DNA from: Moniliophthora roreri
Taxonomy: Eukaryota > Basidiomycota > Agaricomycetes > Agaricales > Marasmiaceae
Length of the DNA: 64,000 bases
Assembly (NCBI GenBank): GCA_001466705.2
Contig: LATX02000183.1
Location: forward strand, 372,001 to 436,000
Direction of reading: 5' to 3'
Part shown: positions 45,788 through 55,814 of the stretch, in pieces
Numbering within the stretch: position 1 is the first letter of the stretch
How the letters are laid out: each line of letters opens with the position of its first letter
Translations under genes and position numbers: made by a program
Notes under the pieces: model-generated
Told to the model about the DNA's origin: nothing
Databases searched by the model: none
Seen by the model: the letters and a program-made list of their open reading frames with translations, nothing else

Positions 45788-48423
45788 ATGTCTTCTGAAC
45801 CACCTACCGATGGCGAAAAGGTCTTGGACACGAATATCCTCAAAGAAATTAATAGGAAAGCCCTAATTGACTCACTGAATGCTGTTCGTATACCTATTAA
45901 TTCCGCTGTGGTCGCATTTCACTTCCCATCCACAGGTCAATGGTGCAAAGACTCTCATTCTCGACGCCAATCTGGCCGGTCCTCTCAGTCTCGTTACCGA
46001 AGTTGCCGTCCTTAAGGTCGACTCCGTCAACTCACCTTCTCGATGTCGCTGATGGAATTCCTTAGCACCATGGTGTGGACAAGATGTTTTGGTTAGAAGC
46101 CGGTCCTCTCTCAGTATCGACTCCGAATGTGGTGTATTTGTGCCGACCGATGATTAAGTATGTGAAGATAATTGCTGGTATGTCCGAACTCATTAACATG
46201 CTTCAGTCTGACTGAATCTCATAGACCATATAAAATGTCACACGAAGGAATCCCTGAGATACAATTACACCATTCTCCTTGTTCCGAGAACGTCTTCCCT
46301 CGTTTCGCGATTACTAGAAGAAGAAGGTGTTCTTGGAGACGTTACTATCTCCTCATACAACCTCCAGTTCATCCCCCTCGCTGACGACGTTATTTCTCTC
46401 GAGTACGAGTCGGCCTTCAAGGACATTTGGGTTGTCAGTATGGCATGCTCCTTCAACGTCAGTATACAACTGAACGGAAGTTCTAGGATGGAGATGAAGC
46501 TGTGATTTACGACTCAGCTCAAGCACTCATCACCATTCAGAAGTTGTTTGGGATATTTCCGAGGATTTTGGGCAAAGGCAATCATGCGGCAGTAGGTTTA
46601 CTTCTCTCTTTGTTTCCAGCAGGAAATGAACATTAGACCATAGCGACTCATTCAACTTCTCACGACTTACTTGCCTCAATCTCAGAAATCGTCTGCCCCC
46701 GACACTCTGTCAGAGATTTCAGACAAGATAGATTCATTGATTGTCCTCGATCGTCGAGTCGACATGATTACTCCCCTTTTGACACAACTCACTTACGAGG
46801 GGCTAATTGACGAATTGGTTGGAATCAAAAATGGTGCATGCTACTAACCCATCGAAAATTTACACCTACTAACCTGTAACCAACAGCGCATGTAGAGCTA
46901 CCCGCGTCCCTCGTTTCTCCTCCTTCCACAACTGCTGGCTCCTCCAGCACTCAGGCACCAGGACCATCAACATCTCCAACAAACATATCCATACGTAGAG
47001 AAAGCAAGAAAAAGTACCATCTATCCGGGAGCGATACTTTATTTACTGATCTCAGGGATCTCAACTTCTCTATGGTGGGGAGGAAGCTGAATCAAGTTGC
47101 TCGTCGTTTGGAAGATGATTACAAGGTAGATTTGTGTTGTGGCTCTCGGTAAGCGGCTCACAATGACTGCAGGCTAGCCGGCAGGCCAAAACGATACCTC
47201 AACTCCGCGACGTTGTTGGAAAACTGGGTGGGCTGCAAAATGAGCATCAATCTTTACGAATACGTGAGTATCAGAAGATTCAATGTACCGCATTCACTGA
47301 TATTTTACCTTAGATACTGGGCTGTCCGAAATGCTGGTGCCTCTAACCCGCACAGAGGAATTCAATAAGTCACTCGAAATCCAGCAGAGTGAGTATGCTA
47401 TTTAGTACCAGCTGCTATGGGATACTTAACATATCGTAGACTTGTTGGCCTCATACAACATTTCTGAGCAGCTGTCTGCAATTGAAGATTTGATCGCCAG
47501 AAGTGCCGATATGGACGTTGTAATAAGGCTTACCTGTCTAGCAAGTATAACAGCGGGTGGTATCAAGACCAAGACTCTTGAGAATATCAAGCGGGAAATA
47601 TTGCAGGCACGTCCAAGCACTGGCTACTGGCTACTGCTAATCACTGTTGTATAGACGTACGGTTATAGCTTTCTCCCTCTGCTGCTCTCACTTTCCGCTC
47701 CTTCTCTGGCGATACTACTACCGAATCCTCTTCCACCTTCCGCTCCTCATTCCGTGATTGCTTCAAAGTACCCGTTCACATCCATCCGGAAGTCTCTGAG
47801 ACTTCTGATTGACGATGACCCAGAGGCTCTGAGTGAAGTGGAAAACGACATCAGCTTCACCTACTCTGGGTATGCACCTATTAGTATACGACTTGTGCAA
47901 TGTGTTGCGCAAAAGGGCGGTGTGTTGAGCAATCCAGCGGAGAAGGAGAAGTCAAACCAGGGTGCCAACGCCAATAGTCAGGATGCGCGCATTGCAGCCA
48001 AGGTTCAAGCTCATCCAATTGTGGGCTGGAAAGGATTTGAGGACATTTTGGCTACAATACCTGGAGAGACTGTAGACATAAATCAGAAAGATCCAAGTGG
48101 CATGTCGTTGAGTACGTATGCTTGCTCTACCGCTTCCAACGGTCGCTCAATACCTCGTATTCACAGCGCGACCGATGGATAAAACCACGACTGCTGTCGT
48201 CTTTTTCCTCGGTGGATGTACCTACACGGAGATTGCTGCGCTGCGGTGGGTAGCGCGCCAGAATATAGGTTAGTCTTTTGCGTCTCAACGTTGGCTTCTT
48301 TTGACTTCTTGGGCAGGGAGGAAGTTTTTAATCGCAACGACCGGGATTATTACAGGCTCAAGCATAATAGATAGTATTTCCGGTGTGCAAAAAGGCGTCG
48401 CATCGAAGGATGCAGGGCTATGA
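45788..48423 (+). CDS. VPS33: Vacuolar protein sorting-associated protein Vps33 (Sec1/Munc18 family)
   Basis: SM-family subunit of the HOPS and CORVET tethering complexes, which guides SNARE assembly at vacuoles and endosomes. The start at 45788 gives [20 protein letters not shown]. Exons read '[20 protein letters not shown]', [20 protein letters not shown] and [13 protein letters not shown], '[16 protein letters not shown]', then [20 protein letters not shown] with [11 protein letters not shown], the central SM-protein signature. Domain 3a continues [20 protein letters not shown] and '[20 protein letters not shown]'. The C-terminus has [20 protein letters not shown] and [17 protein letters not shown]. 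It ends KDAGL at 48423. A Ser/Pro-rich insert lies near residue 290. Length is about 690 residues. Confidence 0.94.
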
Positions 48424-48816
48424 TACATGTATGTGCACATGGGATTCACTATCATGTTCAGTACCTTTGAAATTAAGCTTACATCTGAGCTACTGGCCAG
48501 TCGCGGGAAATCATAAAGGATACACTTTTTGAAAGAAGTTCAGGGCTCCGCAGCCGCTGCCCTTGTCATGCATGCATGCAATCACCATGCATAATCTTAT
48601 CACCTTTGTGCTTCCTGACACCATAGCCGCCTCAAAGGATCTGCAGATGTGGCGTCTGAGGGCTATAAAAGCCTGGCTTGTTTCTTCGTGCATGAACGAC
48701 TCACAAACCACCCATCAACTATTCAAAGGTGCTCACATTCATCGAAGAAACGTAATGCTTGTCAACGGTACGTTCCTCAAACGGAAACCTACATTCACAG
48801 CTGATTGGGCCTTCAA
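48424..48816. other. Intergenic gap with promoter of the ATPase gene
   Basis: A 393-bp gap. It contains alternating CATGCATGCATGC-like sequence near 48568-48582 and a clear TATA box at 48664. Confidence 0.5.
48664..48670 (+). promoter_or_regulatory. TATA box for the HerA-like ATPase gene
   Basis: TATAAAA within GGCTATAAAAGCC, about 150 bp before the proposed start codon at 48817. It is one of the few canonical TATA boxes in the window. Confidence 0.5.
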
Positions 48817-50694
48817 ATGAAAGGTAGTTGTAACCGCCAGGTGAGAGAAGCCGAGCCCGACCGATGCCTATTTATTCACATTGTGTAGGAGGAATGGGCG
48901 CTGCTCCATGAAGATACATCGAACGTTGCGGGTACTACTGCAATCACAGAGATTCATGACATCAAAGACGCACCACTCATCACACGGGAAGCCTATGAAC
49001 GACTATGCCAGACCCATGCCACTCAGTATGGTGTGTTTGGCAGAGTAATTGCTTGCCGGTGAGTGTTAGCTGTACTTTCAAACACACTATTTCAACGTTG
49101 GGTCTAGAGCGAAGAAGATCACAACAGCGTTTAAAGATGCTCGGCTTTATCTGAATACAGTCTGTCTTCCTGATCCATTCGACTGCGCTGAATTTCATGT
49201 ATTGATTTCTAGAATGCCCCATTCTCTGCTGTCGTCTGTGGAGTTCAAGGTACAAACCAATGTGTAATGGTGGTGGCTTACTGACCATGGATCCTTTGCA
49301 GGCTCGGGCAAATCTCACAGCGTCTCGGTAATCCTGGAGAACATGTTCATTTCTCAATGTCCATCTATTGGCCTGCTGCAAAAGCCTCTCTCCGGACTTA
49401 TTCTGCATTTTGGTGAAGGTGGTGCAGGTGCTAGTCCTTGTGAGGCTGCGTGGTTGGCCGTCTCTAGTAGCCTGTCGATTAGAGCTCCATCCGTCAACGT
49501 TTACGTGTCAAGATCGTCTTTAAATACAATGAAGAAGGTTTACACACCACTGATGAAGAAGGGAAATGTCAAGGTCTCACCACTGCTTTTCGACGAAGGC
49601 GATTTAGACGCCCAGACATTCTTGTCTATGATGGCTGTTGGGTCATCAGATGGGGCCCCTTTGTATATCCAGATCCTCTTGGTGGGTTTCTGTTCCTTCG
49701 TGTCGCAGTCTCTCGTACTGATGGCACTTCCAGTCTATTCTCCGTGATCTCGGCGAAAATTTCACGTTTAATTCTTTCATGCGCGAGCTGGACAGAAAGA
49801 AGAAGGTTCTCAACCCGGCCCAGCTGAGTGGGCTGCAACAGCGTCTGTCACTCTTAGAAGGGTTTATGCGATCACCAACATCCAAGTCGGACGCAAGGTT
49901 GAAGTTCAGCGCGGGTGAACTCACTATCATTGACCTCTCGGATCCGTTCATCGACCCTGCATCAGCATGCGGCATCTTTGAGGTCATTACGAGGTTGTTT
50001 GTCCGAGCAAAAGTGGATACAGGGAAGGTGCTTGTTCTCGATGAAGCCCATAAGGTGAGTACGTTTGGCCGATTCCCGAGGCTCTCGTATGACCGCTCTA
50101 TATCCGGAGTACTGACACTGGGTCCATCATGTAGTACCTCGCGATTAAGAATGGCACATCTCCGTTGGCCAAATCACTCTTGGGTTTGATGCGTCTGCAG
50201 AGGCACCTTGCGATGCGCGTCATCATAAGCACCCAAGGTAATTGTTCAGTCAATTTTACCTTTCATGCGGTCGAACTAGTTGGTTCATACTGACATTATC
50301 ACCGTTATCACCTCCTGTTAGAACCGACATGCGTTCCCCCTGTGGTGCTTGACCTTTGTAGCATCGCAATTCTTCACCGCTTCTCTTCTCCATCCTGGTG
50401 GGAACATCTCGTCAAGCATGTTTCCGCAGATTTTTCTGAGTCGGACGGGTTTGATGAAGTAGTCCAGTTACAGGTGGGTTCAGTCAGGTCCTCGGCCGCT
50501 AGTGGATCGCTCATGCAATCTCATCTGTTCAGACTGGACAAGCATTGATACTGACCCCATCTGGATTGGGTACATTCCCCCGAAAGGAGGGTGAGGGAGT
50601 TGTCGAGCGTTTCGGACGTCGGTACCTTCTCGTCAAGACGCGTAAGCGTGTAACGGTGGATGGAGGTGCATCCGTTCTGGTTTTGGACGGTTAA
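48817..50694 (+). CDS. HerA/FtsK-like P-loop ATPase of unknown function
   Basis: Predicted nucleotide hydrolase. The start at 48817 (MKGSCNRQ) joins in frame, after a 48-bp intron, to 'EEWALLHEDTSNVAGTTAIT'. Then come LITREAYERLCQTHATQYGV and 'FKDARLYLNTNAPFSAVV'. Walker A is CGVQGSGKSHSVSVILENMF, joined across an intron; Walker B is KVLVLDEAHKYLAIKNG. A sensor-like Gln lies in AMRVIISTQEPTCVPPVVLD, as in HerA/FtsK/VirB4-type ATPases. A conserved-looking SPLAKSLLGLMRLQRH sits between Walker B and the sensor. The C-terminus reads GQALILTPSGLGTFPRKEGE and 'RYLLVKTRKRVTVDGG', stopping at 50694. Length is about 500 residues. I recall related proteins in Agaricomycetes annotated only as P-loop NTPases. 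It has no zinc finger or membrane helix. Confidence 0.8.
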
Positions 50695-53452
50695 GTTACC
50701 CTGGCCGCATCTTGAATCTTACTCGGGAAAATGACACCGGAGTCGGCTATACGGAGGAATAACAAGTGGTTACAATTTCAAGTTTAACAAGATATTCATA
50801 GGGACAGTAATGAGAATAATAATCTTTCTTGGAACAACTTGGGGTGTGCGCAAATTTCCGGCGATAGACTTTCGCTGAATACACCCGTCTCTGAATACAT
50901 ACACACCGTCAGGACAATTACACCCAACGGCGACTCGGGACGGTACTGGGTACAAAAAAATCCCAACCCTTCCCCACTCAAGTTTCAGTGCGTTCAAACC
51001 CGGATGACAACCCCACCTCCGTATGCACTGATGACGTTCCAGTTGAAACTTCGGATCACCTACATAGCGCCCGGGTGAGGGCAGTAATGAACTCCAGGGA
51101 AAAGAACTTTCTGATAGTACCCTCTCGTACGAAAGCTGCTTATACCGGGAAATGCCTGCCTGTGGCGTTGATGACAAAACGGAAACGGATGATTCCGAAC
51201 CTGAGACCAGAAAATCAATCTAGAAATAAATAAATATCCATATCAGTGCTCTGCTGATCCCGTCCTTTCTTCGAAATAGCAACCTACATACGCGTAATCA
51301 CCGTACATGTGCTTCTCTGGCCGCCTGTAGATCCCCACGAACATCATCAGCATCATCATCACATCAGAGACATATGAATATCTGGAATCGACAAAAATGT
51401 GTCGAGGGGTTTTACATGTTGTTCCGTCAACAGCACCAAAGCACCAAAGCACCCAATAATGAGGGTTGTAGGGGTGTGAAGGGGTGCCTGCGCAACGCAA
51501 TTAATACATGTACATATGATGGGATGAACGATCAATCACTCACCTCAAGTTGGGGTCCTTTGTCCGAGTCCTTGGTTCGTACACAGGAAAAAAAAAGAGG
51601 TGACGGAATATTGGCCCATTGACTGGAATCTGATTCGACATTTTGGTCAATGGACATCAATGATAAAATCATACTAGTGGCCATGGGTAACAGTGACTCC
51701 GAGCGGGGCGAATGCTAATGACGCAGGACGTACCGCTCCCTCTACGATGTAACGAATTTGTATACATCGCAAAAAGTTACTCGGCAGAACCCTCTTCCTC
51801 GACGCGGAAGAGCAACGAAGATGGCCCACGGAGACGGAGATGGTGATCATCATCAGTCAACGAGACGGCATCAATCGCGACGCAACTTTAACAAAGACTG
51901 CGGCTGACGGAGATAACATCACTTTGTCTGGCAGTTTCGTAACATCACTGTCACCCCGGAGGCATGAAAAATGCATTAACCGGCCTGGGCTCGACTTGAA
52001 AGGCAAGTGCAGGTTTGATTGGTGCATTATATGTGAATGACCCTATAGTAATACCGTCATCCCATCAGAAAGTAATAACAGAAACACGAGTAGCCAAACA
52101 TCATGCATGCGACTGGACTGCGCCAACTCAACATCTCGAGGGGTGGACGGTTTACGGCGATGGCATTCAGAATTTTGCATATGGACTTTGCGCGTCGTGT
52201 GCAAATGCCACAGAGGACCGGTGGGAGGGTGTCTAATCGTATGATTGTAGTGGAAAAGTTGATGTCCCGGGTCAGGTTCGGACACACCACAGTATCAACA
52301 TATTTGGCGGCGACGGTGGCTTTTGATCTTGTGCTCAAAATGAATTATGATGAGGGGGGTCCTTCGCTAACGCTACCGAGGCAAAGCTGTCGAATATTTA
52401 GAAATACGGACTTGAGAAGCGCAAGGACAGAGATCGACGTACGCATTTAGTTGAATTGTTACCTCCGCCCCCATACCACGCAACTCCTATCGTTAAAGTT
52501 TTTGGGTTCCTTCCTGTTCTTACTCGAGCAAGATTGGTGGTGGTTAGCTCCTCAAGTCGCCTCTCCAAGCTTTGCTGATGCAAACGCAAGGGTCATATGA
52601 TCGTATTTTTGAGCACACGACCATGACAGAGAGGCCTGGATGATGATTCAACTCGCCCCGCTCACCATTGCGAACAGCTAATCGGGAGGCGTTGGAGACG
52701 CAAGTAAAAAAAGAAAATGGTAGGGCAGAAATAGAACACAATCCACGATCTATCCCTGTAGTCTTGACCATTTGCGACGCAGTAGTCACTAGCCTCGCTC
52801 AGTCGCTCGCAGACAAGAAAAGCAACGGCGAATTCACATCGAGAGCACAAAAAAGCCTGTGAAGTACTCGACTCGAGTAAAGCATGCTGAATCCTAGGAG
52901 ACGAAAATCAGAAAAAACACAAGGAACGTCTCCGATCCACACGTTGTGCCATCAGAATTTCGGATTTTAGTTCAGTGAGCACAAGGTCCTTGAAGCCAGA
53001 GTCAGTCGACAATTCTTGAGGCATCGAGATGCGGATCATCATCCTTAGCACGTTGGACGTGGATTGTCCAAAGGACGTATTTATGGGAAATCTTTCGTGT
53101 TACGGGCGGGTCAGAACAGAAACAAAACGCTGAACATCACCACACCTCTCAATGATTAAAGCACCATATCAAAGCTTTCGGGCTGAACGGCGAAGACGCT
53201 GGTGAGGCGAGTCTTGAGATGCGGATCGACGTATGCTGGGATGTTACGCACAGGTCTTCAACGAACAGCCACATGAGGCGGCGCTGCTAAGATACAAGGG
53301 CGAAGCAAATCAGAAGCAGGTTTACAAGCGAGACTTCCTCGCGTACCTATTAAACCATACGGACTAAGCGTTGAGATTGAACGACGAACATAAGGATCTT
53401 CTCGCGAAATTAGAAGCTCTTTGCAATCTTGCGTGTTGAACGTAGGTATCCC

Positions 53453-53500
53453 GCTGGGATGTTAAGCGAAGGCCAGAAATCTGAGGGTAAACGACACGTA
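53453..53500. repeat. Degenerate repeat box, copy 1 (partner at 54363)
   Basis: Begins GCTGGGATGTTAAGCG and ends GGTAAACGACACGTA. The copy at 54363-54402 begins GCTGGAATGTTAA and ends GAGTAAACAACACGTA, with the same order and TCTGAG between. A partial third copy begins GCTGGGATGTTACGC near 53234. Confidence 0.6.
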
Positions 53501-53778
53501 AGTTTGGACCCTTGCTCATTTACCGCAAAGATTACCGACACTGGCAACGAGGGCACATGCCGCAGAAAAAGGGCCCTGGTATATCGCGTACCTGCCAGAG
53601 AATCCAAGGCTAGGGATATGAAGATGGAGACGGGGAGTCGACGGCCGGCGGAGTACTCGGTTCAAAACGGCACCGGTCGATAAGCGATTGCTTCATCACA
53701 TTTTCACAGAAATTGTACACCTGGCATCTGCTAGTGTGATGCTCAGTGAACAAGTGATCCTAAGTATCAGAGTCGCAC

Positions 53779-53880
53779 CTGTCAACATTCCGAATTGCCC
53801 TTTAAACACGGCATCGTGATACTGTGTCCCTATCAAAGTTTCATATTCTAACGGTGAGGATAATTGTCTTCATGCGGAAT
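53779..53880. repeat. Degenerate direct repeat, copy A (partner at 54021)
   Basis: Starts CTGTCAAC and ends GTCTTCATGCGGAA. The partner starts CTGTCAAC and ends GTCTTCATGAGGAA after similar spacing, with shared islands such as TGATA, TGTCC, and an ACG-TGAG-ATAA block. The two start points are 242 bp apart. Confidence 0.6.
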
Positions 53881-54020
53881 CCGAAACGTAAACGACTGAC
53901 TTTTTGATGGTTTCGCCGAAGCGAAAATGTGTATTTGATACCTGCTGGCCGCCTAACAGTCAGTGAATGAGTTGTCTCAGCTTGCGAGTAGCTTCAGAGC
54001 CGCAAACCTTTGAAATTCAA

Positions 54021-54114
54021 CTGTCAACGCAAGTCCTTCAAACGCTGGATTATGATATCGTCTGTCCATCAGTCTTCGGGTCTCAACGCTGAGAATAAAG
54101 GTCTTCATGAGGAA
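54021..54114. repeat. Degenerate direct repeat, copy B
   Basis: Partner of 53779-53880, in the same orientation. The sequence just upstream (CAGTGAATGAGT near 53962) also resembles that upstream of copy A (CAGTGAACAAGT near 53744), so the shared unit extends leftwards. Confidence 0.6.
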
Positions 54115-54362
54115 AGTAGAGCCTTACCAGTCAACAACGGTAAAGCATATGCCTGGCACCCGATGGCCGAATCATGATGTCCCGCGAAAGTGTGATCCCA
54201 CAGATAGCGGGAGCCATACACCTAGTTGAATCAACAAAAGCTCGAGTATTAGTCCTCACATGCATCATGACCTTGAGTTCCAATGGTGACGATGCGGATG
54301 TTCCCTTGGTTCAATGGAATCACAACGAAGGTAGCAAAAAACGACATGGAAAGCGATATTCT

Positions 54363-54402
54363 GCTGGAATGTTAATTTCTGAGAGCGAGTAAACAACACG
54401 TA
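54363..54402. repeat. Degenerate repeat box, copy 2
   Basis: Partner of 53453-53500, 910 bp downstream. About 8 bp are missing in the middle relative to copy 1. Confidence 0.55.
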
Positions 54403-54989
54403 GTCACAAGCACAAGACGAGGCTCGAGCATAATGTTGGAAACAATAATCCTGCTAGGATGGTTCTAGTACAAGAATCAGCCGAAGAATGATCGGAGAGG
54501 TGTGTGTTTAAGAGGAATTATGAAGAGATGGCAGGCATCATGACTGAGTCAAACCTCCCAGCCAAAGGCCGGGGGGAAAGACGGCGGAGAGTAAAGATCA
54601 TGCTTACATGGATCGTAACAGAGCTTCGCCGAGTTGGTGTCGGTTCAGAGCCACGGCATATAATCCTATAGTTACTGATTAGGGGACGACTCGAGGACCT
54701 AAGTATTTCAGAATTAGTATCGGCTCCAGAGGAAATTTTAGAACTATCTGCAATGACAGAACGCGATCATCTCCGACATGCCTATACCTTGTCTGCAAAG
54801 TGCTTCCGTTCCGTATGTAGTACCATCGCTCCAAACCGATAAACGTTGCGGCTGTCCTACTTTTTGGTGGTAATTTCCACCTTCGATCTTGAATGTTCGA
54901 GAGAGAAACATACTAAGTGCCGGCAAAGAACACTTCGCTTGAACTTGATGGTAATCTTTTGGGGGTGTGGAATTTTGGATTTTTCAGGG

Positions 54990-55380
54990 ACAGGCAAAAC
55001 AGAGTCCGTTCAATCTGTTCATGTCCGTCGCATGATGGAATTGGGCGATCCTGGGAGTAACTTGGAGAAGGCCTGAAAAGGCCTGCTCTTCATCGACCAG
55101 AGACTGATGGATGTAAGTGAAGATAACGGCTTCAGCCGCCGCCCACTCGATTTTGACTCATCCATGCGCTGAATCAAAGTAATCCTCCTGAGTACCTCGA
55201 TCCGAAGGGGTTCTGTCAGTGGAATCTGCGTCTCAAGTTCGCCGATCAAGGTTATCTGCTCATCCCTAGGAAAAGGTATAGCAATGCGTGTCACTCTAGA
55301 CCTCGACCTCTCTGGCTTCAAGGTGGGATGGTTCCTCCTAATCGCACTTGTACCCAGGTTACTGGAGAATATGAATAGAA
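54990..55380. pseudogene. Possible decayed coding sequence, family unknown
   Basis: Plus-strand open segments in different frames read SGTGKTESVQSVHVRRMMEL (a P-loop-like GTGKTES), then GLLFIDQRLMD, then 'PPEYLDPKGFCQWNLRLKFA' with DQGYLLIPRKRY, interrupted by stops. The segments do not join in one frame. No family is recognised, and chance is possible. Confidence 0.25.
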
Positions 55381-55814
55381 TCATTCCACTTTTCAATTAT
55401 GGTTTCATCAAAACGACCCTGAATGTTCATTTTCTCTGGGATTTTTGTCGACATTCGAGAAATATTCTGGCCGAGAGAGAGAGAGAGAACGCCGAACTGT
55501 CGGATTTTATGTTGTACCTCTGGTGTTTCTCAAGTTCAAGTTGTCTGAGCTTCTTCATCTTTTGATATATCAATGTAAACAGTAGTGCCGTAGAGAAGCG
55601 CACACAGCCCCCTGCAAAAATCAAAGTAGTGTACCAGTACCTGACCAGTTGCTGATGAGAAAAGTCTTGTCGGTAACCTTAGGCGCTGACAAAGCTCGCT
55701 CTGGTCTCCCTGAGCCAGCATCGTAAACAACGGCGACGACGACTAGAATAACGACGACAAGAGGGCTGTGGATATCATAGCATACGACGACAGAGACTAA
55801 AACTTAGGCCCCTC

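Larger units (their letters stand above)
50695..55814. other. 5.1-kb gene-poor block
   Basis: No gene can be assembled on either strand. Many short ORFs exist, the longest about 135 codons, but they lack protein-like composition or splice support. The block holds degenerate repeats (53.4-54.4 kb) and a stretch near 55.0-55.4 kb that looks like decayed coding sequence. No terminal inverted repeats, LTRs or transposase motifs were recognised. Confidence 0.6.

Noticed and set aside
50770..51177. 135-codon minus-strand ORF after the ATPase gene
   Set aside because: No start context, splice support or protein-like composition. The opposite strand is also open over part of it.
52103..52450. 115-codon plus-strand ORF in the gene-poor block
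   Set aside because: Random-like composition with no domain. A 93-codon frame overlaps on the other strand.
55019..55396. 125-codon minus-strand ORF
   Set aside because: It overlaps an equally plausible plus-strand open frame and no family is recognised, so it is treated as possible relic sequence only.
50695..55814. Gene-poor block as an intact transposon
   Set aside because: No transposase, reverse transcriptase, LTR pair, terminal inverted repeats or target-site duplication was seen.
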